From the NCBI GenBank assembly GCA_964612485.1, contig CAZTFF010000023.1, positions 1 to 64,000 on the forward strand: DNA of 64,000 bases. Direction: 5' to 3'. Both the position numbers and the translations under genes were made by a program. This document shows, in pieces, positions 1 to 10,300 of this stretch. The notes below the pieces were generated by a model. It was not told the origin of the DNA, made no database searches, and was given only the letters and a program-made list of their open reading frames with translations. Within the stretch, counting starts at the first letter, position 1. Each line of letters starts with the position of its first letter. Origin of the DNA: JAFGNV01 sp964612485. Its GTDB lineage: Bacteria > Chloroflexota > Anaerolineae > 4572-78 > J111.

Positions 1-7
1 CTTTTCA

Positions 8-50
8 CCGTCCTGTTTGTTAGTATACCTGTAAACTATATTCAGGACGG
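8..50. repeat. Inverted repeat upstream of the molybdenum hydroxylase genes
   Basis: Arms CCGTCCTG (8-15) and CAGGACGG (43-50) are perfect complements separated by 27 AT-rich bases. It could be an operator, a weak terminator of a gene left of the window, or part of a short intergenic repeat. From about 59 to 86 a degenerate low-complexity run based on ACTGA follows, like other short intergenic repeats in this window. Confidence 0.4.
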
Positions 51-99
51 GTCAAGTTACTGATAACTGAATACTGATCACTGACCCCAGGAGGTTAAA

Positions 100-573
100 A
101 TGGCAATTCATAAAATAACCCTCACCGTTAACGGCGAAACCGAAATGGTTGACGTGCCATCACAGATGACGCTTATGCAAATGCTCCGGGAAAAACTGGT
201 GCTGACCGGCACCAAGAACGGCTGCGCCGCCGGCGAATGTGGCGCTTGTACCGTATTGATGAATGGCGAGCCGGTAAACAGTTGCCTGGTGCTGGCCGTT
301 GAGTGCGACGGCGCTCAAATTACCACCGTTGAGGGGCTGGCCCACAATGGGCAGCTCGATCCGGTGCAGGAAACGATTGTAGCTGAGGGCGGCGTTCAAT
401 GCGGTTTTTGCACGCCCGGCATTCTCATCTCGGCGCGGGCGCTGCTGGACCGCAAGCCTAATCCCACCAACTATGAAATCCGCGATGCCCTGGTTGGGAA
501 CTTGTGTCGCTGCACCGGTTATTTACGAATTATCGAGGCGGTGAAGGAAGCTGCTTTGGAGAAGATTGGATAG
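100..573 (+). CDS. (2Fe-2S)-binding small subunit of a xanthine-dehydrogenase-family enzyme
   Basis: Electron-transfer subunit of a molybdenum hydroxylase (xanthine dehydrogenase/CO dehydrogenase superfamily). It carries two 2Fe-2S clusters that pass electrons from the Mo site toward a flavin or external acceptor. The N-terminal plant-ferredoxin cluster shows as GCAAGECGACT followed by a cysteine in VNSC. The C-terminal helical domain has CGFCTPG and LCRCTGY, giving all eight cysteines. At 157 residues it has the normal length for a stand-alone small subunit. The ATG follows AGGAGG with good spacing. The next gene is the Mo-binding large subunit. No FAD subunit is present downstream; it may lie left of the window or be absent. 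Substrate cannot be read from this subunit. Confidence 0.95.
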   Translation: MAIHKITLTVNGETEMVDVPSQMTLMQMLREKLVLTGTKNGCAAGECGACTVLMNGEPVNSCLVLAVECDGAQITTVEGLAHNGQLDPVQETIVAEGGVQCGFCTPGILISARALLDRKPNPTNYEIRDALVGNLCRCTGYLRIIEAVKEAALEKIG

Positions 574-575
574 AA

Positions 576-645
576 GAGATTAGAGATTGGAAATCACAAT
601 CTCTAATCTCCAATTACCAATCTCCACTCTCTAACCATGCTCTAT
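576..645. repeat. Intercistronic palindrome of the GAGATTAGAGATT family
   Basis: A perfect 13-base hairpin (arms 576-588 and 598-610, loop of 9) sits between the small and large subunit genes. Degenerate repeats of the same word follow to about 645. The same 13-mer occurs at 35612-35624 between hisS and nadK, so this is a dispersed family. Its place between cotranscribed genes could affect mRNA stability or relative expression; that is inference. Confidence 0.7.
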
Positions 646-659
646 TTTTGGAGGAACTT

Positions 660-3020
660 ATGCTAACCAAAGAACGTAATCAGGCAAAAACTCCAGACCT
701 TATCGGCCAGAGCCTGCCCCGGATAGATGCGCACGAGAAAATAACCGGTGCGGCCATTTTTGCCGACGACATTGAATTTGGCGCGGGGCTGCTGTATGCG
801 CGCATCAAACGCAGCCCCCACCCGCATGCCATCATCAAATCCATTGATACCAGCCGGGCCGAAGCACTGCCGGGCGTGAAAGCCGTGGTCACCGGCCAGG
901 ATTTCCCCGGCTTCATTGGCCTGTATTTGAGAGACCGCCATATCTTCTGCCGCGACCGGGCGCGTTATGTGGGCGATCCGGTGGCCGGCGTCGCTGCCGT
1001 CAGCGAAGAAATCGCCGAGCAAGCGGTAAATTTGATCGACGTTGAGTATGAGGTGTTGGAACCGGTTCTCGATCCGCAATTTGGGGCCGGCCCCGAGGCG
1101 CCCCTGGTCCATCCCAATCTGGCTGAGTACGAAGTGGTTCCTTTCATTCTACCCCAGGCCGACACAAATATCTCCAACTACTTTAAAATTCGCAAAGGAG
1201 ATACGGATAGCGCCTGGGAAACATGCGCGGCCATCGTGGAACGCAAATATCGCATTCCGCACATTCAACACGTGCCCATCGAACCGCATGTGGCGATAGC
1301 CAAAGTAGATAAGACCGGGAAAGTAACCTTGTGGGGCAGTTCGCAATCTCCCTTTGCCCAGCGAAATCTCATCGCCAAAACGCTTGACATCTCGCAAAGC
1401 GATATGCGGGTGATTGCCCCCTATGTGGGCGGCGGATTCGGTTCCAAGGCCGGGGTAAGCATGGAAGCGCTGGCCGTGGCCATTGCCACCAAAGTCAAAG
1501 GCCGGGCAGTCAAACTGCGCCTGACGCGGGAAGAGGAATTCTATACCTCGTTTGTGCGCCAGGGCCTGGTGGCCTATTTTAAGATGGGGTGTGATGAACA
1601 GGGCCGCCTGGTGGCGATGGAAAACAGATTCTATTGGGACGGTGGGGCCTACACCGAGTACGGCGTCAATATGACCCGCGCCGCCGGGTACAGCAGCAGC
1701 GGCCCCTACGAAGTGCCTCACGTAAAAACCGACAGTTACTGCATCTACACCAACCACCCGGTCAGCGGGCCGATGCGCGGCTTTGGCATGCCCGAAATGC
1801 ACGCCGGGTTGGAGCAGTGTATTGATGAATTGGCCCACGAAATCGAACTGGACCCGGTTGAGTTCCGCCGGATCAACTGCCTCAAAACAGGCAGCATTTT
1901 GGTGACCGGCAGCCAGATGCACCCCACCGGCCTGCCCCGGTGTGTGGAAAAAGTCGCCCAGGCCATCGACTGGGGCCGCAAGAATCCGCCCAGCGCGCCC
2001 AACAAACGGCGCGGCAAAGGCATCGCCCTGATGTGGAAAGCTCCGGCTATGCCGCCCAACGCCGGGTCGAGCGCCTGGGTTGAACTGAACGAAGACGGCA
2101 CCGTGACCCTGGGCCTGGGCGGGCAGGAGATTGGCCAGGGAACCTTCAGCGTGATGGCCCAAATGACCGCCGCTGTTCTGGGAATTCCCTACGAGTGGGT
2201 GCGGGTGGCCGGGCCGGTAGATACTCAATACAGCCCGTACGAATGGCAGACCGTGGCCAGCCGATTGACCTGGAGTATGGGCAACGCGGTGGTCAATGCC
2301 GCCACCGACGCCCGCCAGCAAATTCTGGAAATTGTGGCCGAAGCGTGGAATGAGGATGCCAACGATCTGGGCATTGTCAACGGCGAGGTGATTTCTTACA
2401 AAACTGAGGAATCAACCTCGTTAAAAGAGCTGGTGATTTACGGCTTGCCCAAACCGAACGACCAGGGTTGGATTGGCGGGCCAATTGTGGGCCGGGGCAA
2501 ATTTATGCCCACTTACGTCACCGGCCTGGACCCGGAAACCGGCCAGGGCGAACGTGCAGTGGTGCATTACACCACCGGGGCGCAGGCCGTAGAGTTGGAA
2601 GTGGATTTGGATACCGGCAAAATCGAAATCATCCGGGGCGTGGCCGCTTTTGACGTGGGCAAAGCCATCAACCCGGAGTCGGTCAAGGCGCAAATTGAAG
2701 GCGGATTTGTGCAGGGGTTGAGTACGGCACTGTTTGAGAGCCTGCAACTCAAAGAGGGTGTATTGCAAAATCCCAGCTTTGTCGATTACCGGATTGCCAC
2801 CAGCGCCGACGCGCCGCCAGATATTCAGGCGCTCATTGTTGAAGAACCACAAGACGACGGGCCGTGGGGCGCGCGCGGCATTGGGGAGCATTCGATGGTG
2901 CCCACCATTCCGGCGGTGGCCAACGCTATTTACGATGCCATTGGCGTCCGCCCCGGCTCGCCCCCCTTTAGCGCCGAAAGGGTGTATCTGGCAATGGTTG
3001 AGGCGGGGATGGTGGAATAA
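660..3020 (+). CDS. Xanthine-dehydrogenase-family molybdopterin-binding large subunit
   Basis: Catalytic subunit (786 aa) that binds molybdopterin cytosine dinucleotide and hydroxylates an aldehyde or N-heterocycle such as a purine. The ATG at 660 follows GGAGG; an in-frame upstream extension to 504 overlaps the small subunit and is unlikely. The N-terminal a/b hammerhead domain begins near GAAIFADDI. Mo-cofactor motifs include GGGFGSKAG, GPMRGFGMPEM and GQEIGQGTF. Near the C-terminus GARGIGEHSM carries the conserved active-site glutamate. The CO-dehydrogenase loop with its catalytic cysteine (VAYRCSFR type) is not seen, so this is of the xanthine/aldehyde type. It forms a two-gene unit with the small subunit. 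The 3' end overlaps the convergent DUF2877 gene by 53 bases. DUF2877 nearby favours a role in purine or ureide breakdown, but the substrate is unproved. Confidence 0.93.
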   Translation: MLTKERNQAKTPDLIGQSLPRIDAHEKITGAAIFADDIEFGAGLLYARIKRSPHPHAIIKSIDTSRAEALPGVKAVVTGQDFPGFIGLYLRDRHIFCRDRARYVGDPVAGVAAVSEEIAEQAVNLIDVEYEVLEPVLDPQFGAGPEAPLVHPNLAEYEVVPFILPQADTNISNYFKIRKGDTDSAWETCAAIVERKYRIPHIQHVPIEPHVAIAKVDKTGKVTLWGSSQSPFAQRNLIAKTLDISQSDMRVIAPYVGGGFGSKAGVSMEALAVAIATKVKGRAVKLRLTREEEFYTSFVRQGLVAYFKMGCDEQGRLVAMENRFYWDGGAYTEYGVNMTRAAGYSSSGPYEVPHVKTDSYCIYTNHPVSGPMRGFGMPEMHAGLEQCIDELAHEIELDPVEFRRINCLKTGSILVTGSQMHPTGLPRCVEKVAQAIDWGRKNPPSAPNKRRGKGIALMWKAPAMPPNAGSSAWVELNEDGTVTLGLGGQEIGQGTFSVMAQMTAAVLGIPYEWVRVAGPVDTQYSPYEWQTVASRLTWSMGNAVVNAATDARQQILEIVAEAWNEDANDLGIVNGEVISYKTEESTSLKELVIYGLPKPNDQGWIGGPIVGRGKFMPTYVTGLDPETGQGERAVVHYTTGAQAVELEVDLDTGKIEIIRGVAAFDVGKAINPESVKAQIEGGFVQGLSTALFESLQLKEGVLQNPSFVDYRIATSADAPPDIQALIVEEPQDDGPWGARGIGEHSMVPTIPAVANAIYDAIGVRPGSPPFSAERVYLAMVEAGMVE

Positions 3021-3870
3021 ACGTGGGCAGGTAAAGAAATCCGGCCAGCCCATCCGCGCCGGACGTTGCGCCGTGGGCCAGAACTTTTTGCACGGCGGCT
3101 ATAATTTCGACATCGCTGCCGTTGCTGAGCGCCGCCAGCAGGTTGTGCCAGGAGGCGCTGCATTCTCCCTGGGCGGCGGCGCGTAAAAAGGCGGCGGAGA
3201 GCGTGGTGGTACGCGGAGCGGCTGCATCGAGCAAAGATTGGCAAAAGTTATCCGGGATGGGATGAGCCAGCCAGGCCCAAAGCATAGCGCCGGCCAGAAA
3301 ATCATCACCGGCGGGGGTCAATCCGCTGCCCAGCCCGGCCAATCCGATGCCTGCTGATCGTAATTGTTGTTGATGGCCTTGCCAGCCCGCTTGCAAGGCT
3401 TCTTCGGCCTTTTGCGCTGTGGACAAGACGGCGCCTGTGGATAAGGATGTTTCCAATAAAGCCAAAAAGGTATTTTTTGGAGCGTAACGGCGGCAGGCCC
3501 AATGTAAAAGCGGAAGGCGAGAAATAATGGCTGCCTGCCGGGCGCGCAGCGTATTCCAATCCGGTCGAGGTTCCCACATGGTTGCGCTTCTTAAGTCAAC
3601 TCGCCATCCGCCAAGTTGAAGTTGGCCGTCTACCACTGTGACCGGTATATCGATATCGAGACCGGAAAAAAGGGGCAGCGGATCGTCCACAACAATGTTA
3701 AATGGCCCATTGCCAATCTGCGGAGCAACCAGGGCAATCACCTCGCCGCCGGGTGTAACCAAATCGCAGGCGTGTTCAAAAACACCCAGCACTTGTGCCG
3801 CGAAATCATCTTTTAGCAGGATTCCCCTGATAGAGCGACTCATCGAGCGAGCAATGGTGCAGGTCGCCAT
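2968..3870 (-). CDS. DUF2877 (AllH/YlbF-like) protein
   Basis: Protein of 300 residues with the DUF2877 signature GLGSGLTPAGDDFLAG at about residues 178-193. In Escherichia coli the member YlbF (AllH) sits with FdrA and AllG in the allantoin region and is tied to oxamate/carbamoyl transfer. No fdrA or allG neighbour is visible here. The gene converges on the molybdenum hydroxylase large subunit and overlaps its 3' end by 53 bases, so the two transcripts are mutually antisense at their ends. The hydroxylase neighbour supports a purine- or ureide-related role, but this is context only. No signal peptide or membrane segment is seen. Confidence 0.8.
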   Translation of the reverse strand: MATCTIARSMSRSIRGILLKDDFAAQVLGVFEHACDLVTPGGEVIALVAPQIGNGPFNIVVDDPLPLFSGLDIDIPVTVVDGQLQLGGWRVDLRSATMWEPRPDWNTLRARQAAIISRLPLLHWACRRYAPKNTFLALLETSLSTGAVLSTAQKAEEALQAGWQGHQQQLRSAGIGLAGLGSGLTPAGDDFLAGAMLWAWLAHPIPDNFCQSLLDAAAPRTTTLSAAFLRAAAQGECSASWHNLLAALSNGSDVEIIAAVQKVLAHGATSGADGLAGFLYLPTFIPPSPPQPLPDTPFRR

Positions 3871-3947
3871 CCTGTTTTTCCTCTGGCTATGAGATTAATT
3901 CAAAGTAATAGCTGGACGGATAGTATAAAAGGATTGATCGAAGTACG

Positions 3948-6900
3948 TTACACCTCTAAAACCTGTACCGATTGCCCCACATTCAAAAATACCAGTAACG
4001 TCTCCGGTGCAATCCCCATCAACCGGCCCACAGCTTGCTCATAAACATCTACCTGCTGTAGATATCCTTTGGCTTCGGCGCGCTGCCTTAGATCGAGGCC
4101 GGCGGGCAGCCGGTCGGTTTTGAACTCGGCAATAGTCCACGCCGCATCGGGCGCCACCCGAAACAGCAGGTCGATAATGCCGCTGTGCATTTGGTTGTCC
4201 ACCGGCAAGCTAAAAGGCACTTCGTGATGCCGCTCGGCGGCAGATAGTTGGGCGTGCAAGGAATGGGTTTGAAAACGGGCCAGCAGCGTGGAGACCCGCT
4301 TCAACGCTGTTTCGATGGCCGCCGGATCGGTCAGCCCGGCTTCGAGGGCAAACGGGCGCAGAAAACCGGTAAAATCGTCCTCGTCAGGAAAACGCCAGTA
4401 ACGCAGGGCCATGTGGGTCAAACTGCCCACCACCCAGGAGGGCACCTCGTAGCGGCTGGGCGGCACCACCCGCCACACCCGGGGCGGCGGGTCGCTTTCC
4501 CGCTCGGCCACTTTTTCGTCGGCCACTGCCGGGGGCGCAGTGGCCGCCCCGTCCAGCAAATCGAGCGTTTCATCTGTGGCCCCGGTCTGTGGAACGGTTT
4601 CTGCCTCAGCCTGGGGCGATGCCGTGGTTGGCGGATGGAAAACACACCCTGCCGCACCATCCTGCCAATCGAGCGCAACCGGCAGCGGTGCCGTGGGGGG
4701 GTCGGGCAGTGTCATTTCTTTTAAGCCGACCACTTGAGCCAGATCGGCCAGCCAGCCGCTCAGCAGGAGTTTGCCGGGCGTAGCTTTGGCTGTGCTCAAT
4801 TTGACATCGCCGGAAACGATGAATTTTTCCATCGCCCGCGTAGCCGCCACGTAAAGCAAGCGTCGTTCTTCGGCGGCTTCCCGGTCGGCGGCGCGGCAGG
4901 CCGCCAGTCGAAACACACACGGCTGCGCCTCATCCGCCGCCAGGTTGAGCAGCAGCCCCAGGTCCGGGTCCAGGTAAAAGGACGCGGCCCGGAAGCCGCC
5001 GCTGTAGCCCGCGTCGGCCAATACCACCACCGGAAATTCCAGCCCCTTGGCTTTGTGAATGGTCATCAACTGCACGGCCCCGCCGGCTTCGGTGGGGGCT
5101 TCGCTTTCGCGCGCGCCCACATCGCCCAGCGCCGCGATGTATTCCAAAAATTCGGCCACGCTGACCAGTTCGCTTTGATGGGCATCGGCCAGGAGCTTGT
5201 CGATATTGCGGCGCATGCGCTCGCCGCCGGGGGTCAGGCGCAAAATGGCCGGATAGTACGTTTCATCCAAAAACTGTTTCAACAACTGCGCCACCGATAT
5301 CCGCCCGGCCTGGGCATGCAGGTCGACAATTAGTTGGCGAGCAAATTCGGCCTGCTGCCGGTCCTCATCCGCCAGGCCCTCGATGGACGACAAATTTTGC
5401 AGCGCCAACCAAAATGGCCGCCGCTGAGATCCGTTCCAGCGCAGCAGGTACAGGGCGGCATCGCTCAAGCCGATGGCCGGCGAGCGCAGCAGCCCGGCCA
5501 GGGCCAGATCATCGGTAGGATCGGCAATGGCGGCCAGGGCATTGAGGATGTCGCGCACTTCGGGGCGGTCGTAAAAACCGCGGCCGGCCACGGTGACAAA
5601 GGGAATGCCGGCCCGCTCCAGCGCATCTTCGTAAACGCCAAAGGCGGTGCTGGCCCGGAAAAGCAAGGCCACATCCTGCCATTTAATTTGGCCGCTTTGC
5701 TGCAATTCCAACAGCCGGTCGGCCAGCCCGGCGGCTGCCGCGGCCCGGCCCTCGGCCTTGTCCGCGCCCCACCCCAGCTGAAATTCCAGGTAGGGCGGCT
5801 GCATCCCGTCTTGTGGCCAATCACGGTGAGCTTTGAGCGGCGCAAAGGGCACATCGTAGGGCTGGGCCGGATCATCTTCGGCGGGCATCAGCGGCGCAAG
5901 CAGGGCGTTGGTCAACTCGACCAGGGATTGGTGCGCCCGAAAGGTCAGGTTGAAATCGATCAGGTCGCCGCCGGCCTGCCGGATGTCGGCCTGCACCTGC
6001 CGGAAAACGGTCACATCCGCCCCGCGAAAACGGTAGATGGATTGTTTGGCATCGCCCACAATGAACAGCGAAGCCGGACGGAGCGGCGGCGTCTCCGACG
6101 ATGCCGCCGTCATCGTAGATGCCGCACCAAACCCGGCCAGGGCGTAAACAATTTCGCGCTGGCGCTGGTTGGTATCCTGAAATTCATCCACCAGCAGCAC
6201 CGCGTTGATCTCCTGCTGCCAGCGGGCGCGAACCACCGGGTTGGTGGTGAGCAGCTGCGCGGTCATTTGCTCCAGATCGTCAAAATCCAGGGCGTGACTG
6301 TTGGTTTTGTAGCCCTGGTAAATGGTTTGGGCTTCGGCCAGCAGCCGCTGCACCAAGGGCAGCAGGCGCGCGGTTCGTTGGTCCAGGTGCCAGGTGACCG
6401 GCTTCTTTTTATCGACCAGCGGAGTCAGGGTATCGTCAAAATGATCGCGCAGGGCGGCCATGGCTTTCCGCCCGGCGGCCAGGTCATCGGTGGCCCAATT
6501 CTTTTTCTGACCGCCGGTAGTGATAGCACCGCGCAGGTTCAGCAGCGCCGCAACCAGGGCGTCCCAATTACGGGAGTCTTGCGCCTGATGCGCTTCTTGC
6601 CAACTGGCCAGCACCGCCTGCCGGGCGATCTCCAATTTATCATCGCCGGCCAACGCTTGCAGCCTGGCCAGGGTGTCCAACGGGCCTGTCCAGGCAGGCG
6701 CGGCCAGCTGCTCCTGGAACCAGCCGTCCAGCGCCGCCGACCAGACCGGCAGCGGGTCGGCGGGCACGGCGGCCAGGGCCTGGGCCGCGTCCAGCCGTTT
6801 TTCCAGCAGATCGGCCAGCAGCCGGCGCAGTTGTCCTTCTTTGAAGTGGCGGAACAATTCGCCGGCCTGGGGATCGGTAGCAGCCCAGATCAATCCCTGT

Positions 6901-7352
6901 TCTACGGCGCGGGCGCGGGCCATGGCGCTCTGGCCTTCATCCAGCACAGTAAAGGCCGGGTCCAGGCCGGCTTCGGCGGGATGGGCGCGCAAAATGGTGG
7001 CGCACAGGGCGTGGATGGTGCTGATGCGGGCGGCGTCGAGGGCGCTGAAGGCGTCGGCCCATAATTCGCGCGGGGTGTCATCGTCCAGCTGCGCCAGCCA
7101 CTCGGCGGTCAGGGCGCGGATGCGGTTGCGCATTTCGCGGGCGGCTTTGTCGGTGAAGGTGATGGCCACCAGGGAGCGCAGCGGCAGCTCTCGCTCCAGC
7201 AGCGCCAGGTAGCGCCCCACCAGAGTACGGGTCTTGCCCGACCCCGCGCCTGCCGTCACCGAGATGGCGGGCTGCTGCGATTTGACCGCGGTCTGTTGGT
7301 CGTCGGTGAGCGGGAAAAGAGAGAGGATGGAGGTTGAATTGTCAGGCGTCAT
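3948..7352 (-). CDS. addA: AddA helicase-nuclease subunit
   Basis: UvrD/Rep-family (SF1A) helicase with a C-terminal RecB-type nuclease domain; with AddB it resects double-strand breaks for RecA recombination. Walker A is GAGSGKT at residues 35-41. The Walker B region reads LLVDEFQDTN, followed by GDAKQSIYRFRGAD (motif III) and, later, QLMTIHKAKGLEFPVV and RLLYVAATRA (motifs V-VI). The nuclease core is IAEFKTDRLP with a downstream Q-x-x-x-Y near the C-terminus. Length (1134 aa) suits AddA. It is the last gene of the long minus-strand operon and starts 3 bases after addB ends. Both nuclease and helicase residues look intact, so it should be active if AddB is made. Confidence 0.93.
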   Translation of the reverse strand: MTPDNSTSILSLFPLTDDQQTAVKSQQPAISVTAGAGSGKTRTLVGRYLALLERELPLRSLVAITFTDKAAREMRNRIRALTAEWLAQLDDDTPRELWADAFSALDAARISTIHALCATILRAHPAEAGLDPAFTVLDEGQSAMARARAVEQGLIWAATDPQAGELFRHFKEGQLRRLLADLLEKRLDAAQALAAVPADPLPVWSAALDGWFQEQLAAPAWTGPLDTLARLQALAGDDKLEIARQAVLASWQEAHQAQDSRNWDALVAALLNLRGAITTGGQKKNWATDDLAAGRKAMAALRDHFDDTLTPLVDKKKPVTWHLDQRTARLLPLVQRLLAEAQTIYQGYKTNSHALDFDDLEQMTAQLLTTNPVVRARWQQEINAVLLVDEFQDTNQRQREIVYALAGFGAASTMTAASSETPPLRPASLFIVGDAKQSIYRFRGADVTVFRQVQADIRQAGGDLIDFNLTFRAHQSLVELTNALLAPLMPAEDDPAQPYDVPFAPLKAHRDWPQDGMQPPYLEFQLGWGADKAEGRAAAAAGLADRLLELQQSGQIKWQDVALLFRASTAFGVYEDALERAGIPFVTVAGRGFYDRPEVRDILNALAAIADPTDDLALAGLLRSPAIGLSDAALYLLRWNGSQRRPFWLALQNLSSIEGLADEDRQQAEFARQLIVDLHAQAGRISVAQLLKQFLDETYYPAILRLTPGGERMRRNIDKLLADAHQSELVSVAEFLEYIAALGDVGARESEAPTEAGGAVQLMTIHKAKGLEFPVVVLADAGYSGGFRAASFYLDPDLGLLLNLAADEAQPCVFRLAACRAADREAAEERRLLYVAATRAMEKFIVSGDVKLSTAKATPGKLLLSGWLADLAQVVGLKEMTLPDPPTAPLPVALDWQDGAAGCVFHPPTTASPQAEAETVPQTGATDETLDLLDGAATAPPAVADEKVAERESDPPPRVWRVVPPSRYEVPSWVVGSLTHMALRYWRFPDEDDFTGFLRPFALEAGLTDPAAIETALKRVSTLLARFQTHSLHAQLSAAERHHEVPFSLPVDNQMHSGIIDLLFRVAPDAAWTIAEFKTDRLPAGLDLRQRAEAKGYLQQVDVYEQAVGRLMGIAPETLLVFLNVGQSVQVLEV

Positions 7353-7355
7353 TTT

Positions 7356-10300
7356 CTACCATCCTTTTGTTTGGTATCGCCAGCAAAAGGCCGCGCCGGG
7401 GCAGTGGCCGGGGCAGCCCGCTTTGGGTGGCAGCGGCGGAAATTGGCCGGCCCGCACCCCGGCGATGTGGCGGAAGACGTGCTCGACGGCGATGTTCAGC
7501 GCGCCCTCAAGCCCGCCCTCGAATTTTTCCAGGCGCAGGCTGCTGGGTTTGGCCGAGCCGATGTGCCAGTAAAAACCGTCCGCCGGATTCCCCAGAGCCA
7601 GGGCGTCGCGGGCGGCCAGGGCGTAGAGCGCAATTTGCAGCCGGCGTCCTTCCAGCAGGTCGCGGGCGGCAATGGGCGTGGCCCCGGATTTGTAATCGAT
7701 AATGCGCAGCCGGCCATCGGCCAACTGGTCTACCCGGTCGATGAAGCCGCGCGCTCGAAATTCGTCGTCGCCGCGCCGCACCACCAGTGGCGGCTGCTCG
7801 TCCAGGCCAAAGGCCTGTTCCTGGGCCAGCGGCGCGCTGCCGGCGGTGGCTTCGATCAGGGCGGTCAAAGTATCGGCCACGATTTGCTCCAATTCCACGC
7901 GCTGCATTTGCCACAACGGCGTGGGCCGAAAGCCGTATTCGGCCGGAGCGCGGTCGAATACATCGCGGGCCACGGCAGGCAGCAGGTCCGGCAGGTGGTT
8001 CGCGCCGGCCTGCTCGCCGGCTTGAGCGTAGACGTTTTCCAGGATTTCGTGGTACATGCTGCCCAGGATGAAAATATCAAACCCTTCTTGCGGCGGCTGG
8101 CGCGGTTCCAGGCCCAAATCCTGCCACAGCCAGAAGTGGTGCGGGCAGAGGCCGTAGGCTTCCAGGCGGCTGGAACTCCAGATGTGGTCGGGGCCATAGG
8201 CAGCGGCCAGTTGGCCGGACAGGCGGCTCAAATCACCCTCAAAAATGCCCTGAGGGTGGCCCGCCAGCCGCGCCGCTAACACATCCAGCCCGCGCCGGAC
8301 ACGGAAAACGGCGGCCGGGGGCAGCGGTTCAAATTCCGGGACATCAACGGTGAGGGGCAGGCCGGTTTGCACCAATTCCTGCGTCGAGGCCACGTCGGCC
8401 AGGGGCAGGGGGTCTTCCGGGCGCAGGTGGCGTGGTTTTGTCCCGATCAGGCGGAGCGTTTGCTGCCAGTAGAGGGACGGCTCCCACGGTTGGCCGTCGT
8501 CGGCCAGGTAAGGGCGGCACAGGAACAGTTTTTCGCGGGTGCGGGTGACGGCTAGATAAAAGAGTGACATTTCGTCGCCGCGCAAACGTTGTTCCAGGGC
8601 GGGTAGCCCGGCCCGGCGCAAGGCGGCCCGGTCTTCTTCGCGCAGCAGCACGTCTTCCCGTTCGGCGCGGGGAAATTCGCCCTCGGCCAGGCCGATGAGG
8701 GCGGCAGCTCGGAACGACAGCCCCCGCGCATCCAGAGCCGACAGGGCCGGGATGACGGTTTCCGGCGCGTCCGGCGGCGGCAGGTAGTAGACGGTTCCCT
8801 GCACCGCGCCTTGCAATTCGGCGTAAAAATCGGCGTAGGAGAGCGCGGGTTCGTCGGTATGGTTCAGCGCTGCCCCGGCCAGCACCAGCCCGCGCAGCGT
8901 ATCTTTGAAGGCACGCAGGGCGGCAATATCGCGGGGCGCGGTGGCGGCCACGGCCCACGCTTGCGTTACCATATTCAGGCTGTTGGCTATCTCCCCATTC
9001 TTCAAGGGGTAGGCAGTGTTTTTCGACCTGGCAGAAAGCCCCCCCTCGCCCCCCCCAAAAGGGGGGAAAGTTGGCTGGTTCTCCTCCAACGGAGGGGGGG
9101 AAGTTGGTTGGTTTTCCTCCAACGAGGGGGGGGGAGAAAAATAAGATGCATCGTTGGACAGCTTGGGGTCGTTGCCAATCAGGTCTTCGACAAAGGCGGC
9201 GTAGTCGCGCAGGGTGGCCCGGGGCGGCGGGGAGAGGCGCTCGACAAAAGCATCAAAAGCAGCCTGCAGGGCCAGCAGCTCGTCTGACGAGAGTTGACCG
9301 GCAGGAACCACACCCTCATCTTCCAGGGCGGCGGATCCTTTTGGCCGCGAAACCCGACCCAATTGTTGGGCAAAGGCTTCGCGCCACTGGCCCAGGCCGT
9401 GGATCACCAGCCCCTGCCGGGCGATGCGGTCGAGATGATCGGCGAGGTCTGTCAGCCCTTCCGGGGCGGGATTCTTGAAGTAAGGGCTGCGCCAGGCATC
9501 GAGCAGGGGACGGCGGGGCCAGCTGCCCTGGGGATGATTTGGCAGCGGCAGGGCCAGCAGCGACATCAGCGCGGCGATGGCCGGGTTGGCGGCCAGGGGC
9601 AGCCCTTCGCGCAGGGTGACGGTCAGGCCAAATTCGGCGGCGGTTTCTTCGATGAAGGGGCGGTAGGGGGTCAGGCTGCGGGCGATGAGGGCCACTTCGG
9701 AGGGGGCCATCGAGTCGCGCGCCAGCCGCGCCTTGAGCCAGCGCAGGGCGGCACGAACCTCCTCGGCGCGGTTTTGGGTTTCCATAAAGGTGATGGCGTC
9801 CGGCTCGTTTTCGGCATTCAATGGGGCGGCGCGGGGCGTAAAGAGGTGGCGTTCCAGGTGGGCCAGGGCCGGGGCAAAGGGCATTGGGGCCGGTTCCGGC
9901 AAGGGTTCCGGCCTCAGATCAAGCGCCTGGCCGACGGCGCGCAGGGCGCGATCAAAGCGGCGGAAGGCCGGGCGGCTGTTTTCGCCGGGCGCGCCGGTGA
10001 GGGTGATGAGGGTTTCGGCGGCGCGGGCGGCCAGCAGGTTTAGCACGGCTAATTGGCTGGGATTGAATTCGTCAAAGCCATCGACAATGAGCAGGCGCAA
10101 ATGGCGGCCCAACTCGGGCCGGCGTTCCAGGGTGGAGGCGGCCAGCCAGCCCTGGCCTTCGGTGTCGGCCCAGCCCTGGGCCAGCAGCCAATTTTGATAA
10201 GCGGTGTAGATGTCAACCAGTTCGGTGAGGCGCGCCTCGGAGTGGGGCAGGGTTTGAATAGCCCGCTCAAAATCATCGCGGTGAATGCGGGCGCGTTTGA

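Noticed and set aside
1149..2321. Long minus-strand open frame opposite the molybdenum hydroxylase
   Set aside because: It is a composition shadow of a clear family gene; its translation is low-complexity and matches no family.
5334..7064. Long plus-strand open frame opposite addA
   Set aside because: Gly/Gln-rich shadow translation; the minus strand has complete helicase and nuclease motifs.
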